DNA of 64,000 nt from Phoronis australis (lineage: Eukaryota; Phoronida; Phoronidae): positions 310,628 to 374,627 of the forward strand of contig NMRA01000129.1 in NCBI GenBank assembly GCA_002633005.1. The letters run 5' to 3'. The translations under genes and the position numbers were made by a program. The notes beneath the pieces are model-generated. The model was not told the origin of the DNA. It was given only the letters and a program-made list of their open reading frames with translations, and searched no databases. Position 1 is the first letter of the stretch; each line of letters begins with the position of its first letter. This document shows, in pieces, positions 34,796-48,264 of this stretch.

Positions 34796-35764
34796 AACTG
34801 GACAGTTCGTTAGCAGTCGAGGACCATGCTCGGCGAATAAAATAACACGGCGTGACAACTAGTCAACGAGTAGAGCCTTGTATAAAGCCAATGCGAACGT
34901 ATTAAAACTTAATTTTTTTCAACTAAAGTTTTGTTGGCCTCACTCCTATAACAAAGACCTAGACTCCACGAGGCATGATGTTATCTGGTCGTAATCATCA
35001 GTGAACAATTATGTCTAAATTACTGCTGGTAGATCTACACAGCCCTAGAAATTTCCAGCTCAATAGTTAACAGCTACTGTACAGGAGCACAGACGGCTTC
35101 AGAGGGCAAAGTAAATATGGCGGTTTTTTAGTGCCTGAGGAAAATGTCATATTAGTCGATTGTGCCCTTTACTGTAGCTCAGCCATTGCACATGCTTAGC
35201 CAGAACATTAGCTCTCTGCACGTGAATTATGTTGTGATAATTTATTTACTAATAAGCCGGCAGATGGCATACCTTTTGTGAACACTGGTTTTGGTTTTAG
35301 CATCCGATCTGCCTCCACCTACTATGCTTCGACAGTAGAGCAATATGATCGTTAATAAACGTCACAGAAGAACTAAACGAATATAACATGTAGAGGTACT
35401 TTTTTAATAACGTGGATGAATTGAAAACTGAGTAACCCAAGGATTTTTATATTTTTATGTAATCTTGGTGCAAAAATTCAAAGAAATCAATCCCAATAGC
35501 TCAGAAGATTGTAACAAACATGACAAAACTATTTCGGAAATGAATTTTGCGCTTTTCAAATGAAGAGATGATTTTAAAAGTTTACTGAGATAGTCATAAT
35601 TCATTATTATTTTTGATGAGGAACTTTAGCACCAATTTTTGGATTAACGAAACATTTCTTGAAAAGTCAACTTCATCCAATACATTGATCATATCTTAAA
35701 CAGTGCCATAACAATCTGAAGAAGTAGACCATGTTGTTAACAAATCAAAGAAGGCAAGGCGGTT

Positions 35765-37080
35765 GGATATGATGATAATAACAACAACAACAACAACAAG
35801 ATCAAGAACAACAACAACAACAATAACAATAAACTTTATTTATAGAGGATAAAATATAATAGATTTTAAAAACATGATGTAGCCAAAGGCTAATATACAG
35901 CCTGATCCTCTCCCAGCAATAAATGAAATTAAATAAATCAAAATTAAATAAATCAAGATAGATTAAATTAAGTTACGTTAAATTAAATGAATATTTTACA
36001 ATTTTAATTTACAAATCGAATTAAAAATAAATTATAACTTTTAGATAACTGATGAGATGAGTTTGTGTCGGAAGTCACCATAACCGTCAGCCTCCTTTAA
36101 GGTATTTGGAAAGTCGTTCTGTCGAATGATAATAATTTTCATTACGAAGCCTTAAAAATATTTAAATTCAGTCAAGTTTTACTAACTTTTTTTTTCAAAT
36201 GAATTTTGACTATGGGATAATACGTAACATTTGGAGAAAAATCTCTGACAGGTATGGCCGTATGCCACCCAATTACCTACATGGAGATAGCTTAATGATA
36301 CCTGTAACCGATGGAAAACTCATTTACGCACAGACGATCAAGACAAAGAGTAAAGGTGGACCACATAGTTTGGCTTGCTACACGAAATGAGTTGAATGAA
36401 GAAACTTAGTAAATTAAGATAGGTTTCTCTGCATTTACGAAAAGTATTTAACTGAACAGAACGAAACTGCACTAGATTCAAGTATTTCGGAATTTTTAAT
36501 ATTATCATTAAAGAAATTTTACTGGCAGAATCCTAGTCTTGTGTTAAAATGAACAATTGTCTCACCGACTCTGATGTCATTTATGGTGGCGTTGAACACG
36601 GCAATATCCTGGGCTCCACAGCTTGTATATTGTTCACTGATAAATATACATTCACGAAATCGTAGCTAAATTCCAAGATTTCGTAATAACGTCGAAAGTA
36701 TAAGTAAATTCTGCTGGTCGTGCTTTGGAATCACGCATAAAAATTTAAAGTGAAAAATGATATACTGTACTTATTGATATTATTCTGTGCAAGTGTGTGG
36801 GTCGAAAGTTTTTAAAGACAGTGGTATGATGCTAAACAGAGCATTCAGATTTTCGGCATGTTATAAACGAAGGTTTGGGAATTTAATGCAGTTATGAAGA
36901 AGATAGTAATTTTGAGGCTCTGGAATAGATTGATAACTTTTGACAAACTCAAGTTGTGTTTGCATGGGACCGGAGAGTTGGTTTTCAAACTAGCCTTTCA
37001 GATGAGCTTAGAAGCTTGTAATTGAACCAGTACATCTTTGAATTTTCATTTGACCTCAATATTTTGTAGAGGGTTCATAA
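35765..37080 (-). mobile_element. decayed non-LTR retrotransposon 3' region
   Basis: On the minus strand the segment ends in a (TTG)n-type short repeat tail (35770-35830 shows CAA repeats on +), preceded by a CTCTATAAATAAAG-like terminus as seen in many CR1/L2 elements. It shares a CCTAGTC-TGTGTTAA block with the copy at 14085-14700. All frames are heavily interrupted. Confidence 0.45.
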
Positions 37081-37136
37081 GATTATCACTAACACGATAT
37101 ATTTGTTTTGATACTATTTGTTTTGTATAGGATACC

Positions 37137-37312
37137 AGGGGCGGATCCAAGATTTTGACTGGAGTTAGGAGGAGCCAGGGCAGAGTACTATTAGCCAGGA
37201 TTTTGCTTGTCAGACATTGGCACTCCCGAACTGCCCAATGGAACCTGGGAAAGTTTTANNNNNNNNNNNNNNNNNNNNNNNNNNCACGGCCCTCTTGGCT
37301 CCCTGTAAATGC
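37137..37312 (+). mobile_element. MITE-like copy (sub-family 2) holding an assembly gap
   Basis: It begins GGGGCGGATCCAAG and ends near CGCCACTGG, with 26 N at 37259-37284. The open frame across the gap (37155-37508) is not a gene. Confidence 0.5.
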
Positions 37313-37389
37313 GCCACTGGATACCACTAAAAAATTACCTCATTCTTCAAGTTATCCACAGGGTCTCCGTGACTGCAGAGCCTTGCTCT

Positions 37390-37536
37390 TGGTTAGTATG
37401 AAATGGTGCCAAAAGAGGGCGCAACGCAATGTGGGATGTTGGCAAGGAAAAGTATCATGGCGGATAAAATCACAGACTGTCTCTCCTCGGGAGCATCTCG
37501 ATTGTTGATAAAGAGTGACAAAGATGGAATTTAAAG
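37390..37536 (+). other. candidate first exon and start region of CDKL5
   Basis: A G/C-richer patch has an ATGGCGG core (YY1-like, common at transcription starts) at 37457 and a good donor aaag|gtaatt (GT at 37537). The ATG opens a 26-codon ORF ending TAA at 37532-37534, so this would be 5' UTR with an upstream ORF. Assignment to CDKL5 rests only on strand, position and the lack of another + gene before 43.7 kb. Confidence 0.25.
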
Positions 37537-38145
37537 GTAATTAGAAAGCAAGATGATACATTCTTACGTTAAAATTGTCATATTTTTTTGGTTACTGGCC
37601 GTAAAAGCCTAGAGCCAATGAATATCATGCGAGATAGGGAACATAACGACACAACGCCGATTTCTTGTGTTTTGACCGTCATTTGTTGTGTCTGTCGAGT
37701 CACTTGAGTGCCGCTATCCTTATTTGTATTTTTACTTGTATCTGTATGGGAATGTCGTTATAACGTCTGAGGAGAAATCACTGCGATACGTGATGTTCAG
37801 AACTGATGTGGTTGTTTCACATATCACTTTGACTCGTGTGTAAACAAATGGCAAAAGTTTTGCTACGAGTACGATTACGAGTATTGTACTTAACCACTCG
37901 AATCCCGAGAACTACTTGGCCTAGTTGTGGCAGCGTTGGTAATCCTCATCCAACCTATAGTTATTGCTGGGAACTGAAGATAACTTGAGGGGAAACATAC
38001 TGAAAACCAGAAAGTCCAACATGTTATGACTTACCTGTCAATTGAATTAAATGCTTTTTGGTTTGGATATGTTCAATTCTCCCAGACCATTTTGAAGCCA
38101 ACTTGGGTCAACTATAATGAGCTTTTTGTTTAAAACTCCATGTCC

Positions 38146-38425
38146 AGGGGCGGATCCAGGATTTTTTACAAGGGGGGTTCAGATCAAGGATCAACAATTT
38201 GAAAACTCTAGATTTGATAGTTCTAAAATCAAGGGAAAAAAGAAGGTCCACAGGGCTCGACATAACGAGCTGCAGGTCGCATTTGCGACCTGAAATTTGG
38301 AAATGCGAGCTGAGATTTTTGTCAGCTCGTATAAAGTCACAAAATGCGACCTGGAATTTCCAACGAATGCGAGCTGAGTTTTTACACTTCTCAACAGATA
38401 CCTGGCAAATACAAAGCAGCTCTTG
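38146..38425. repeat. truncated GGCGGATCCAG MITE plus adjoining GAGCTG/GCGACCTG repeat
   Basis: The left end GGGGCGGATCCAGGATTTT and body (CAGATCAAGGAT, ACTCTAGAT) match the copy at 33504-33657; no right end is present. From 38255 a segment with two TGCGAGCTGAG and two GCGACCTGxAATTT blocks follows, a small imperfect internal repeat. Confidence 0.5.
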
Positions 38426-39159
38426 TTAATCCGACCGTTATTTGGTTGTTGCCAAATACAAGTTCAAAAGAACACTAACAGGCCTCCCGATGACTTGTAA
38501 GCAAGTCGCGTGATCATGGGATATGCANCTTAGAATCACGGCACACTAGAGAGGACGGCACATTGCTTATTAGGGTGTTCATGTGAGTTTCCCAGGGCAT
38601 CCATAACCAATGGATATGTGGCTGGTTTTCATGACCCTAAGTCAAAGTGCAGTTATTGTAGTATATTACTGTGGAGACGTGGCGCTAATAAGCTCCCAAA
38701 GCTGCTGTTCACAAAGTTAAGAGATACTCAGTACCAGGGCTTAGGCATCCTAATGCTGAACAGTGCTTCCTAGCTAGGATGTCTTAATTTGAATCGGGGT
38801 TTCTATGTGGCAGCCAATTACTCGTCTCACAGAGCTGAAAGCCATCAAAACGTTTTCACAAAATTGTGAAATGAACATAAATTGAAAGAATTGGAGGAAA
38901 ATGCTTGTTCAGTGTGTTAGTACAATGTGAACCATATTCCCTTGGTATTTTTGGGGAACCTTAAATGGTCTTAGTGGTTATATTAAGATTACTTCAATGA
39001 CTAACCATATGGATGGCCTAGGCGCATGCATGATGGCCTGGCGGCATGTTGCCAGTTGGCTAGTGTTCCTGAGAGACACTTTATGACACAACTGGAAATC
39101 TCGTAATTTCACCACTTGTACATGCTCCTTCCGGTCTGACAGAACAGAGCCTGGCATCA

Positions 39160-40410
39160 GCAATCAATGGAACATCAGGAATATCCGCTACTCAATCTCC
39201 AAAACCCTTTGATGTATGTTCATGAAATTCGGTGCATTTGCTCCTTTCATGGATGGGACAGCAAGAGCGCACTGTCAGACAGATCGGACCTCTGGTGTGC
39301 CCCCCTAGTGGCAATTTTAGATTTTTACGTTTACCTCTCTATCTTCAAAATTTGGTTTATATAGGCATCTATTAGTGAGATGATGCTATCCTCCCATTTT
39401 CGGATGGATTCGACGTAGTGTGTGCCACCTGGTGGCCATTTTTACTGTTTTGGAGTCCGTGTTTTGGCGTCCACACCTATCAACCAAACCGCTCTAAGGA
39501 TGATAGTGAAAATTGGCATGTATGTTCTTACTACAAAGAGGATGGCTGAGGATGATTTTCCGACCATTTTGACTAATGTAGCGCCTCCTAGTATCAGTTT
39601 TTTGCACCCATGGCTGTATCTCTTAAAGCATTTGCAGGATCCTCATTAAATTTAGCAAGTGTATTTATATGATGTTGATAACGGACGACGACAACTTTCC
39701 GATGAATCTCACTTGCGGCGAATTTAGTTTTTTAGGTTTACATCTATCTTCAAAGGTCCTCAACAGATTTTCAGAAAATTTGGAATATATAGGCATCTAT
39801 TGGTGAGATGACCCTGTCATCTCGTTTTCAGATGGACTCAAGGTACTTAGCGCCATCTAGTGGCCATTTTGGTGTTTTCGAGTCTGTATTTTGGCATCCA
39901 CCCCTCAATCAACCAAGTCATTCTAAGGATGGTTTTGAAAATTGGCGTATATGTTCTCAGTGTGAAGAGGACAGTTGACGATGACGACTTCGACTACTGT
40001 GGTGCCTCCTGTGGTAGTTTTATTTTCTTTTGTTTTGCGCCCACAGCTGTATCTCCTAAACCCACTGCAGGTTCTTTATTAAATTTAGTAATTGTATTTA
40101 TATGAAGCTAACAACAGACAGCGACATCTTTCAGATGGATGCACAGAACGCTGTGCTCCATAGTGGTAATTTCATTTTTTCAGTTTTCCTTTGTTTCTCT
40201 GAAGTTTCTTGACAGATTTTTATGAAATTTGGTAAATCGCTTTCTATTAAAGAAGCGATGACATGTTCCCGTTTTCAGATAGATTTGATGTTTTTGCGCC
40301 ATCTAGTGGCCATTTTTGATAATACAAATAAACACTTAAGAAGCACACCGTTTGCGGTGCATTCGTGGGTATATTTCAATGCTCCCCATTGCTCTTGTTA
40401 TTTTTTATGA
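39160..40410 (+). repeat. ~425-bp-unit tandem array T1, array 1 (CTCF-like motifs)
   Basis: About two and a half diverged units are present. Recurring landmarks are CATCTATTRGTGAGATGA (39366, 39794), the GGCCATTTT block (39432, 39857, 40305) and GGCTGTATCTC. Each unit carries one GYGCCAYCTRGTGG-type word; see the array at 54720-56400 for the second cluster. No coding capacity is supported. Confidence 0.8.
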
Positions 40411-42038
40411 CTGTGCTAAAGGCCCAGTCCAGGAATATCCCAAAAAGTCGCGCAGGTCTGTTCGCTATCCCTTTGTCCCTAGAAGAAGAGTGCCATTTGA
40501 CTTCCACTGGTCTTGAGTCAGCCTGTTTTGGGCACAAAAGTTTTGATAAACCTTTAACGAGTCTATGGTGGAGTCACACCCTGGTCCTCGACATGAATTA
40601 GTCAGCCAATGAGTGGATCAGAGAATATCGTGTATTAAATGTGACTCTTCCGAAAGTCTCTTAACTTCACCTCACCTTGAACTTAACTTCAAAGGGGCTT
40701 GTAGTCTGTTTCATGAAAAGTGCGTGGCTTTTATAGGTCAGAAATTCGTCTGATCTCGTTTCCTCGCAACTATTTCTGAAAAATATTTTTAAAAGTCTCA
40801 CTTTCAAGAGCAATAAAACGGAGTCTCTTGTAATGTGCACCTAACAGCTACGGTAGTTACTAAGATAATTTCTAAAATTATTTCTAGACTATAATACAGT
40901 TGTCTCACAATTACTTGGCTGAACCTGTATTCTGCAGCTGTCAGGTGGGAGCACATGACGAAATTTCTGTCTAAGTCTCACATTTTCATGTAACGGGGTC
41001 CCTAGGTTCTATTCCAGATTATGGGTGTGGAATTCTTGTCCACAGATCTACTACATCCCAGTTGTTTTGACTGCCTGCATATAATGCTAAGGTCATCTAT
41101 TTTCTACATTCCATAGGAGTGTACAGCAAAAGCTGGCATGCTGCTCACTTGGCATAACAAAACCCTTGATTAGAGATGACTGCTGACCCCGCAGCTGTTC
41201 TGCTGGCAAGTTGGTTGAATCTGTGTTGTGCTAGATCACCATGTCTGTCTGCAGCTAAAGGCAGAGAACATGTGTATTAGAAACCTGGCTCCTTTCACCT
41301 TCCGTGGTACCTGGTATAATTCCCAGTAATAGTCACTGAGGTCCTGCATTTTGGGAACCAGTTTTCTCTACTGCATAATGGCATCAAACTCTTGAAATGG
41401 GGGATGGCCATAAGTGACAATTACCCAATTCCCAATAGAAAAGTTGAAGACTGTGGGCACCAATAGCTGACATTATCACAGGTGATGGTCTAAGTTCCTT
41501 TTGTGCGGAGTGCAGGGGTGGGGGTACTGAATTAGTGATGATGGATGTCATGGCAACAAAGTGTTGACTGAGATTAACTCTTTGAAGCCTGGTAAAAATT
41601 GACTATTGTCTTAGCCTTACTAGTATAGGAGCACTTGGCAATAGGCCAGATTTGATATCCGCATTTTGAAAGCTGCCCTAGTCTGTAATAACTACTGAAT
41701 GCTGTGGAAGGTGATTTATTGGTTTAAAATATTGCTTTCATCACTAGGTCTTCTAAAACACGTATGAATTTAAAAAGAACTCTGAATATATTTTGCTTTG
41801 TCATGTTCCGACCTTGTAAGTGCAACGGCTTTTCAACTGAAGGTCTGACATTGATTTTGCTGAATTTAATTGTTTCCCATAAAGTGGAAAACGACAGTCT
41901 AAAATGTTATTTAAACATTCTAAGTATTTAGCTGTAATTTGAGAAAACTGTGTTATGCCTCAAGCTGTGTCAGTGTCACTGTTTACTTTACTCATCCGGT
42001 TAATTATGTACATGAATGAAACAAAAGAAATGGCAATA
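40411..42038. other. no supportable feature
   Basis: AT-rich unique-looking sequence upstream of the CDKL5 kinase exons. It shows no coding frame, RNA or clear element. Confidence 0.35.
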
Positions 42039-42040
42039 TA

Positions 42041-42198
42041 CCGTAATCGTTCGGGTTAACGCCCTGGGCGGTTAAATTGGCGAATCCAAAAAATCGGGGG
42101 AGGGCGGTTAACCGAGCAGTGGGCGGTTAAATCGAAACTCCACTTAAAGTCGGGGATGGGCGGTTAACTGAGCATGGGCATTAACCCGAACGATTACA
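42041..42198. mobile_element. MITE with ~20-bp inverted ends and TA target sites
   Basis: The left end CCGTAATCGTTCGGGTTAA and right end TTAACCCGAACGATTACAG are inverted copies with one mismatch, and TA flanks both sides. Internally GGGCGGTTAA is repeated four times. A lone end of the same family lies at 43303-43340. Confidence 0.75.
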
Positions 42199-42959
42199 GT
42201 ATGTCAATTTGCAAAGCCAGTACAACTGGTAAAGATTCTTCAGAGACAAATAGTGTTGCTATTGTTTTATCGTTGTACTATAGTCCTTCTAGTTACTTTA
42301 ATTTTGTCCCAATTTTGTTTGGTGGTAGATGTAGCACCCTAAAAATCCAAACTGAAGTAAAAGCTATTTGTGTTTTAATTTTGTCAAGCCTGAGAAACTT
42401 GGAAACGTGAAAGTTCACTTTTCCGGACGTATTGTGTCCTGAAACTGAATAATGTTTACTATGAGGCTGTATGTTCCAACTGTTTGTAGTGTATTGTGAC
42501 CCTCTACCCAGCTGTAAGACGTTCTGGCTTTGACAGAAATACCTTTCTGTTGGTTTCAGTAGCCAGTGTATGTCAGGAGTCTGTGGTGGAAGTGAGGCAT
42601 TATGGGTAAACAACATAGTTATTTTTGTGGGCATCTCATTGGGACAAAGCCTAAAAGTCTTACCTGGTCAGAAATTGATTCCCAAATTGCTTGTGCATGA
42701 CACAAGTCAATTACCACGGCCCCAAAAGGGCCACTATCTCGGAGACAACTCAGACAAGCATTGTGCCTGTCAGTTTTTATTTACATGTCCGCATTACGAT
42801 TTTTTTTTCGGTGCAATTGTAAAAACTTGAGTCTTATCGACATAATGACAAATGGCAATCTAATTTTTAACATAAATTAGTGATTAACGCGACAGCAGTG
42901 TATGGGACAACTGTCCGATGTATGTGGACCATTGGGTGTAAATACCAGAAAATCAGGGA

Positions 42960-43340
42960 TGGTGCTGTCGACGTTGCGGTCAGATGGTGCTGTAGTGTTG
43001 CGGTCAGATGGTGCTGTAGTGTTGCGGTCAGATGGTGCTGTAGTGTTGCAGTCAGATGGTGCTGTAGTGTTGCAGTCAGATGGTGCTGTAAGTGTTGCGG
43101 TCAGATGGTGCTGTAGTGTTGCGGTCAGTGCCTGTTATTCTGACTCACCACCACATGATATTACCACAACCACACCTCCCCACACATCATGACTACTACC
43201 ACCACCACACCTCCCACACCACCACCACAACCACCACAACCACCATCACACCATCTCAACTACCACCACTCCATCACCACCATGCCACCACCATCACCAA
43301 TGTGCCCGCCAGTTTAATCGCCCAGGGCGTTACCCCGAAC
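42960..43340. repeat. 24-bp minisatellite, CCA-rich microsatellite and lone MITE end
   Basis: About six and a half units of GTTGCGGTCAGATGGTGCTGTAGT (42965-43130) are followed by a CAC/CCA-rich stretch. A GGGCGTTACCCCGAACG end closely resembling the 42041-42198 element closes the interval (to 43340). The minisatellite may have grown inside a copy of that element. Confidence 0.8.
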
Positions 43341-43699
43341 GTTTACGGTAAAAAAAATTCTCATTCCAAACCACGGCGACACCACGATTCTGCGGTATTT
43401 ACACCACAGTTCTGCACATTTGTAGTTGTTTCCATGTCCATGAATATTTTATATCAAAATTTGTCTGTCAGTTGTCATTCTAACACGCATAAACAGGAAC
43501 TGTTGAGTAAGTTTCAACAGTTTGACAAGCTGAGTGGAGCACAACACATCACTTAACAGTTCAAAGTCAGCTCTGATCTTAGGAATGTTAGCAGGCCCAA
43601 CTTTCGAAATCCAGGTCAACGCTGCAGTGCATTTTTCTGACTCCTAAAACAGTTGAATTCTGTGCTTGTCATTTTAGATGTCTGTGTGATACCAAGGTG

Positions 43700-43736
43700 A
43701 TGAACAAGTATCAGGTGTTAGGAGTGGTTGGTGAAG
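43700..43736 (+). CDS. CDKL5: CDKL5 exon with start codon (glycine-loop, first half)
   Basis: The exon starts at 43678 (acceptor attttag) and ends GGT GAA G at a phase-1 donor (gaag|gtcagt). The chosen ATG at 43700 gives MNKYQVLGVVGE, matching the human CDKL5 segment that follows its first nine residues. The frame is open back to the acceptor (CLCDTKV), so a start in an upstream coding exon cannot be excluded. CDKL5 is a CMGC-group Ser/Thr kinase linked in vertebrates to neuronal and ciliary functions. Confidence 0.85.
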
Positions 43737-43945
43737 GTCAGTATCCTTTAGCTAGTATGCAATGGCTACACTTGTGTGGCTTACCACAAATTGGTTTGTG
43801 TTGCAGACAATATTTTATTCAGAATTTCATTATTGTACATACCTTAGCTCATATTTTAACTTCTGTGCCCTGTGAAACACACTCGGGGTTCACTGTTTCA
43901 TTTTGTTTGGCTTTGCGTTGTGAAACTATTTCCGGTTGTATTTCA

Positions 43946-44291
43946 GAGTAATTTATGTTTGTTTTAAGGTTATGCAGGACCCTCGGAAAATGGCCAAAAC
44001 ATCACATAAGAGAAATGGCTGGTTCATGTGAAACTTTCAGACACCATATTTTATGAACTATTATCCAAAACTCTGCTAGGGTAGGAATTGCTTTAAAAAT
44101 TTTCAGAGTAATCTCTATGTTCGTTTTAAGGTTACAGTATGTAGGACTCTTGGAAAGTGTACATATTTGGCAAACTTCAGAACATACCGTAGCATCTCAA
44201 AAATGGCTGATCAAGCTCATATGAAACTTTCAGACACCATATTTTATACACTACATAATATCCAAAAAGCTGTTAGGGTAGGAATTACATG
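43946..44291. repeat. tandem pair of ~170-190-bp units (CDKL5 intron 1)
   Basis: Both units contain AGAGTAAT, CGTTTTAAGGTTA, GAAACTTTCAGACACCATAT and GTTAGGGTAGGAATT-type blocks in the same order. Confidence 0.65.
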
Positions 44292-44299
44292 AAGGGCTA

Positions 44300-47200
44300 T
44301 CAAAAGTAGGACTTTTATGATTTTTATGAAAAAAAATCAAAAGTTACGTAAAATGAAAGCGAAATTATGAGATAGAAAAATGTGACAGCGTTTTTAAGAT
44401 TTCGTTTCACATCTACATCTAACAAAATTTGGTCATGGTGTTGATACCGTTTGTTTGCTATGGATGTGCCTTTATTTTTTGCTAAATTTTACTAAAAAAA
44501 CATGATGATGTGATCCAATTAATAAAAGATTGATAAAAAATCATGAACAAAATTGTAAGAAGCTTTCTACTGCCAGAAGTTAAATACTTTTGCCGAGCTG
44601 AAATCAAAAAGTCTTGTCAGTATTTTGCTAAATACGCCGACCTGTGGATAAGGTCACACATAATTTTAACAGTCTAGATATAGTACGCTTGTTCCTTGCT
44701 TATCTGTGTTTTTTCCAACTTCTGTAATAAAACAATAAAAATGATAAAAAGTGAAAAACATGCTTAGCCCTGGCAATTTTGGTTATGATATGTAACATGT
44801 TCCGTATATGGAGCTGGTGTCCTATTTATCTGGTTATCACTGGCACAAAACCAACATGAAGTTAAAAGACATATTTGCTCTTGATTTATCTCATTGTTTG
44901 CTCAGGCATTAAGTACAAAACAGGTGTCCATTTGTGGATCAATAGTAACCAGGTATTATAAGTTTATGTTGGCCCAACTAGTACTCAAAGGTGAAAGTGG
45001 TTATCTTCTCAGTCAAGTGACAGATGTAACAACCCACTTACACCCACCCCTGATTGGTCCATTTTGTGTCATATTTTTGCAAATTACGCTTTAGTGGGGC
45101 TCCGAATTTTCCTCTTTTAAGAGGATTTCCTCTTTCAGTGTCAATCTCTTCCTATTTGATTTCCAGTTTCCTCTTTTCATCTGTTTTTTTATCATTATTT
45201 TGAATTATTCATGCAAAAACATTTGTCGCAGTTAAATTTTACAACACAAAAAATACCTCTATCACATAAGCCTAGCACCGTATTTATTTGTTGAATGATT
45301 CATCACCTGGAAAGTTTTCTTCTTTTGTCATGGATCATTCCAAGTCCTGCTTTAGATTCCTTCCTGTTGTGTTAAAAGTTGTGTCTACAGTACATTTCAT
45401 GTCTTAACAAGGTAAAAAATCAACGGTTTTAAGTTACGTAGGACCTTATTAGCAAGTCTGTGATAGCCAAGTGTTTAGTACAAAAACTAAATTTCGTGAA
45501 AGCAGAAAGCGTGTATAATATAATTTTTGACCTTTTACCAATCTGCCATGTTGTGTCGCATGACCTTGTCTTTTTAGTAAAATTCAGGAAACGTAATGTG
45601 CATTCTTAACAAAGCTACAATAGGATTATGACCAAATTTCGTGTAATATCTAAACGTTCAAGATGACATCTCAGAATGGCTGTCACAGTTTTCGAAATTA
45701 CCTGGTTGTTTTCATTTTATGCAACTTTTTAGTTTTACATGACAATTATAGGTGTCCTAATTTTCGCTAGCCCCTCATACAAAATAAAACATTTTAAAAA
45801 CAATTCCTAATACTGTGCATGAAGCGTAGTATCTGACAGTTTTATAATGACCGGGATCCAATCATGCATTTCTGAGATATGATGTTCCGACTTTAGCCAA
45901 ATATGGAATTTTTCTGGGCCCTTAAATACCCTTAAAAGCAACTTAAAGTTGTGCTGTGTTAGTTCAGCCATTTAGCTTAAAACGGAACAATAACTTATTT
46001 TTCATCAGTTATGATGTCTTGACACTCAGCAAATAACAGTCATCATTAGCCGTGTGATACACAGTTACCTCCTTGTCGCAAAATGAACTCTGGTCCTGCC
46101 CAGTTTTCACCAAACGTAAATCTGCAGAGGAAAATTGTCTTGATGTAAAATTTATTGGTTTGTATGGACAAAAGGATCGTTGAGAAGCAGGTTGTTGCTC
46201 GTTATTCGGTGTTACAGTAATATTCATAACTACCATAAGGTATTATTTGTGTTTCCAACTCAAGTCACCGGCAATGCTTACGCGTATCATTTTCAAATTT
46301 GCAATTTTAATGTTGGCTAACCTCTGAGTAAACTGACGGTTTTCTTGCATCACTGATGGTTTTGAGGTTCTTGTTAGTAACATAAAGAGAATGCCGTCAC
46401 AGTAAGGAATATCGCGAGACCCGATTTTAAGAGTCTGTAAAAGGCCTGACTTTGATTTGAATTTTTTGGCTGGATATACGGTACTGGGTAAAATTGAGCT
46501 TCACTATTTAATAAAACAGTACTTGATAGCAGCATAGTGAAATGTTTCCCTTGTCGTTTCAGAGTATATACATGTAAGCATGTTGAAAGATGATTATTTG
46601 ATGATATTAAGTCGTAGGTATTTGTGATTAATCCTATGATAACTTGAACACCAACGGCGCATTTTGTTGATAACGCATTTAATGGTTAGTAACTCAAATA
46701 GTTGTCGGGAGATAGCTGTTGTCTAGTGGTGGTAGACCCAGGGTAAAAGATTTTGAGATTTCAGTGTTGAACAAAACTAATCGCTGATATTGGAATACGT
46801 TCATTTATCAAAGGTTTTCCTGACGCTATTGTACTAAGTACTAAAGATTTACCAATGAAGGATGGGGGAGGGGGGGCAGTACATGCCATGCCAAACGGTG
46901 AAATAAAACTTTGCTTATATCTAATTGAAAAATTGACAAATTAAAAACTCAGCATTCCACCGTTTTGTTGTTTAAATTGAAGAATCATAAGTGCTTGCAC
47001 TGTGTGAGATTCATGTTGCTCATTGCTGAGGCTACTCACTGTGAAGTCTTAGTCATGTTGTGAAAATCTGTTTCTGTGAAAGCATTAATAAATAAGTCGC
47101 CACTGTTGCCATGATACGGCTTGCACTAAACAGTGAAAGCAAAATAAATAATTAATACCTCGAATTGTTCTATCACATTCTTAATTCTTTGTTTTATTAC

Positions 47201-48229
47201 TTACTGTATTCCACGGTATAAATACACGTGGGCATTAAATTTGTCTCATTTTGCAGAACGTTAAGGCTGGACATTGTACACGATCGTGCAAATGCCCGCT
47301 AATTGAGTATGTGGCCACCTGACTGTGCTAACGCTCACACACCACTCAATTACGGTATATACCAAAAAGGATTGCTCAACCTAGCCAGATAATCATACAC
47401 TTACTGTTGGGTTTTGCTTTTTGGCACTTTTTGCTAGACTAGTTATCTAGTTTTTTTTCACCACTCAAGTGCTCATTCGCCTTCAGACACGTTTTTCAAG
47501 AAATGTCAAAAATACTAAAGTTCAAAAATCGTTCGCAAAATTGCCATCAGAATGGCTCTTAATACTCCAGGGTCTTGTGCAGGTTTAAAGGAAAGTGTTT
47601 TCAAAAGTTGGGGTGGTGTTAAAATAAGCATCTGTTTGTGCTCAACAAACATCACTCAAAAGTTGGCAGTGTGAGATAAATGTGAAATGGGTGTTTACAT
47701 GACAAAATATGAAATTTAATTGACCAATTAAATTGATGTTTTTCATAGGGCAGTTTTGTACCATAGCATTTTGTCTTATCAAAATAAAGTTTTGGGTATA
47801 TTAGAATTTAGCTATCTTATGAACTGCAACATGTTGAAGACTTTAAAGTGGCGATGTTGCTGAGAAAGGTGGTTTTCTAAGGTTAGCATCAATGTCTAAT
47901 AGAACACCCTCCCCCCATTGCCGTCACAATCCAAGGCTTTGCTGGAGAAGCTAAACTTTACTCAATAAATGACAGAGTATTTTATAAATAAACGTATTTA
48001 ACTAGACACTAGCCTTGGTTAAATTTAAAAACAGTTCCTAATATGGTTTTTGAGAACAATGCGTAAAGCTTAGTATCTGAAAGTTATGAATTCTGCCTGC
48101 CATTTCTAAGATGTTATGTTCCGTAGTTAGCCAAATTTTGACCTTTTTTCTCAGGGGTGCTGCATAACTTTGACTTGATTGCTGTTTGAACTTTACATAC
48201 ATGTTAATATTATTCATGATTTTTCCCAG
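44300..48229. other. CDKL5 intron 1, dispersed noncoding repeats
   Basis: It contains a second copy of repeat R2 at 46240-46480. Blocks reading GAxATGATGTTCCGACTTTAGCC at about 45880 and 48110 recur near 28370 outside the gene. No further gene was recognised. Confidence 0.45.
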
Positions 48230-48264
48230 GTGCCTATGGAGTGGTGCTGAAATGTCGTTTAAAG
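48230..48264 (+). CDS. CDKL5: CDKL5 exon (glycine-loop, second half)
   Basis: Acceptor tttttcccag, donor aaag|gtatgc. It encodes residues 13-24 and completes the nucleotide-binding loop as GEGAYGVV, then CRLK. It is a micro-exon of 35 bases; phases 1 in and 0 out fit the neighbours. Confidence 0.92.

Larger units (their letters stand above)
28531..35760. other. intergenic, no supportable gene
   Basis: Several 60-136-codon frames occur (for example 31556-31966 and 30132-30434), but none has a recognisable domain, signal peptide with matching splice sites, or repeat-independent support. A GGTC|GTAAGT donor-like site near 31640 could mark an exon of an unseen gene. MITE copies are listed separately. 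Confidence 0.4.
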
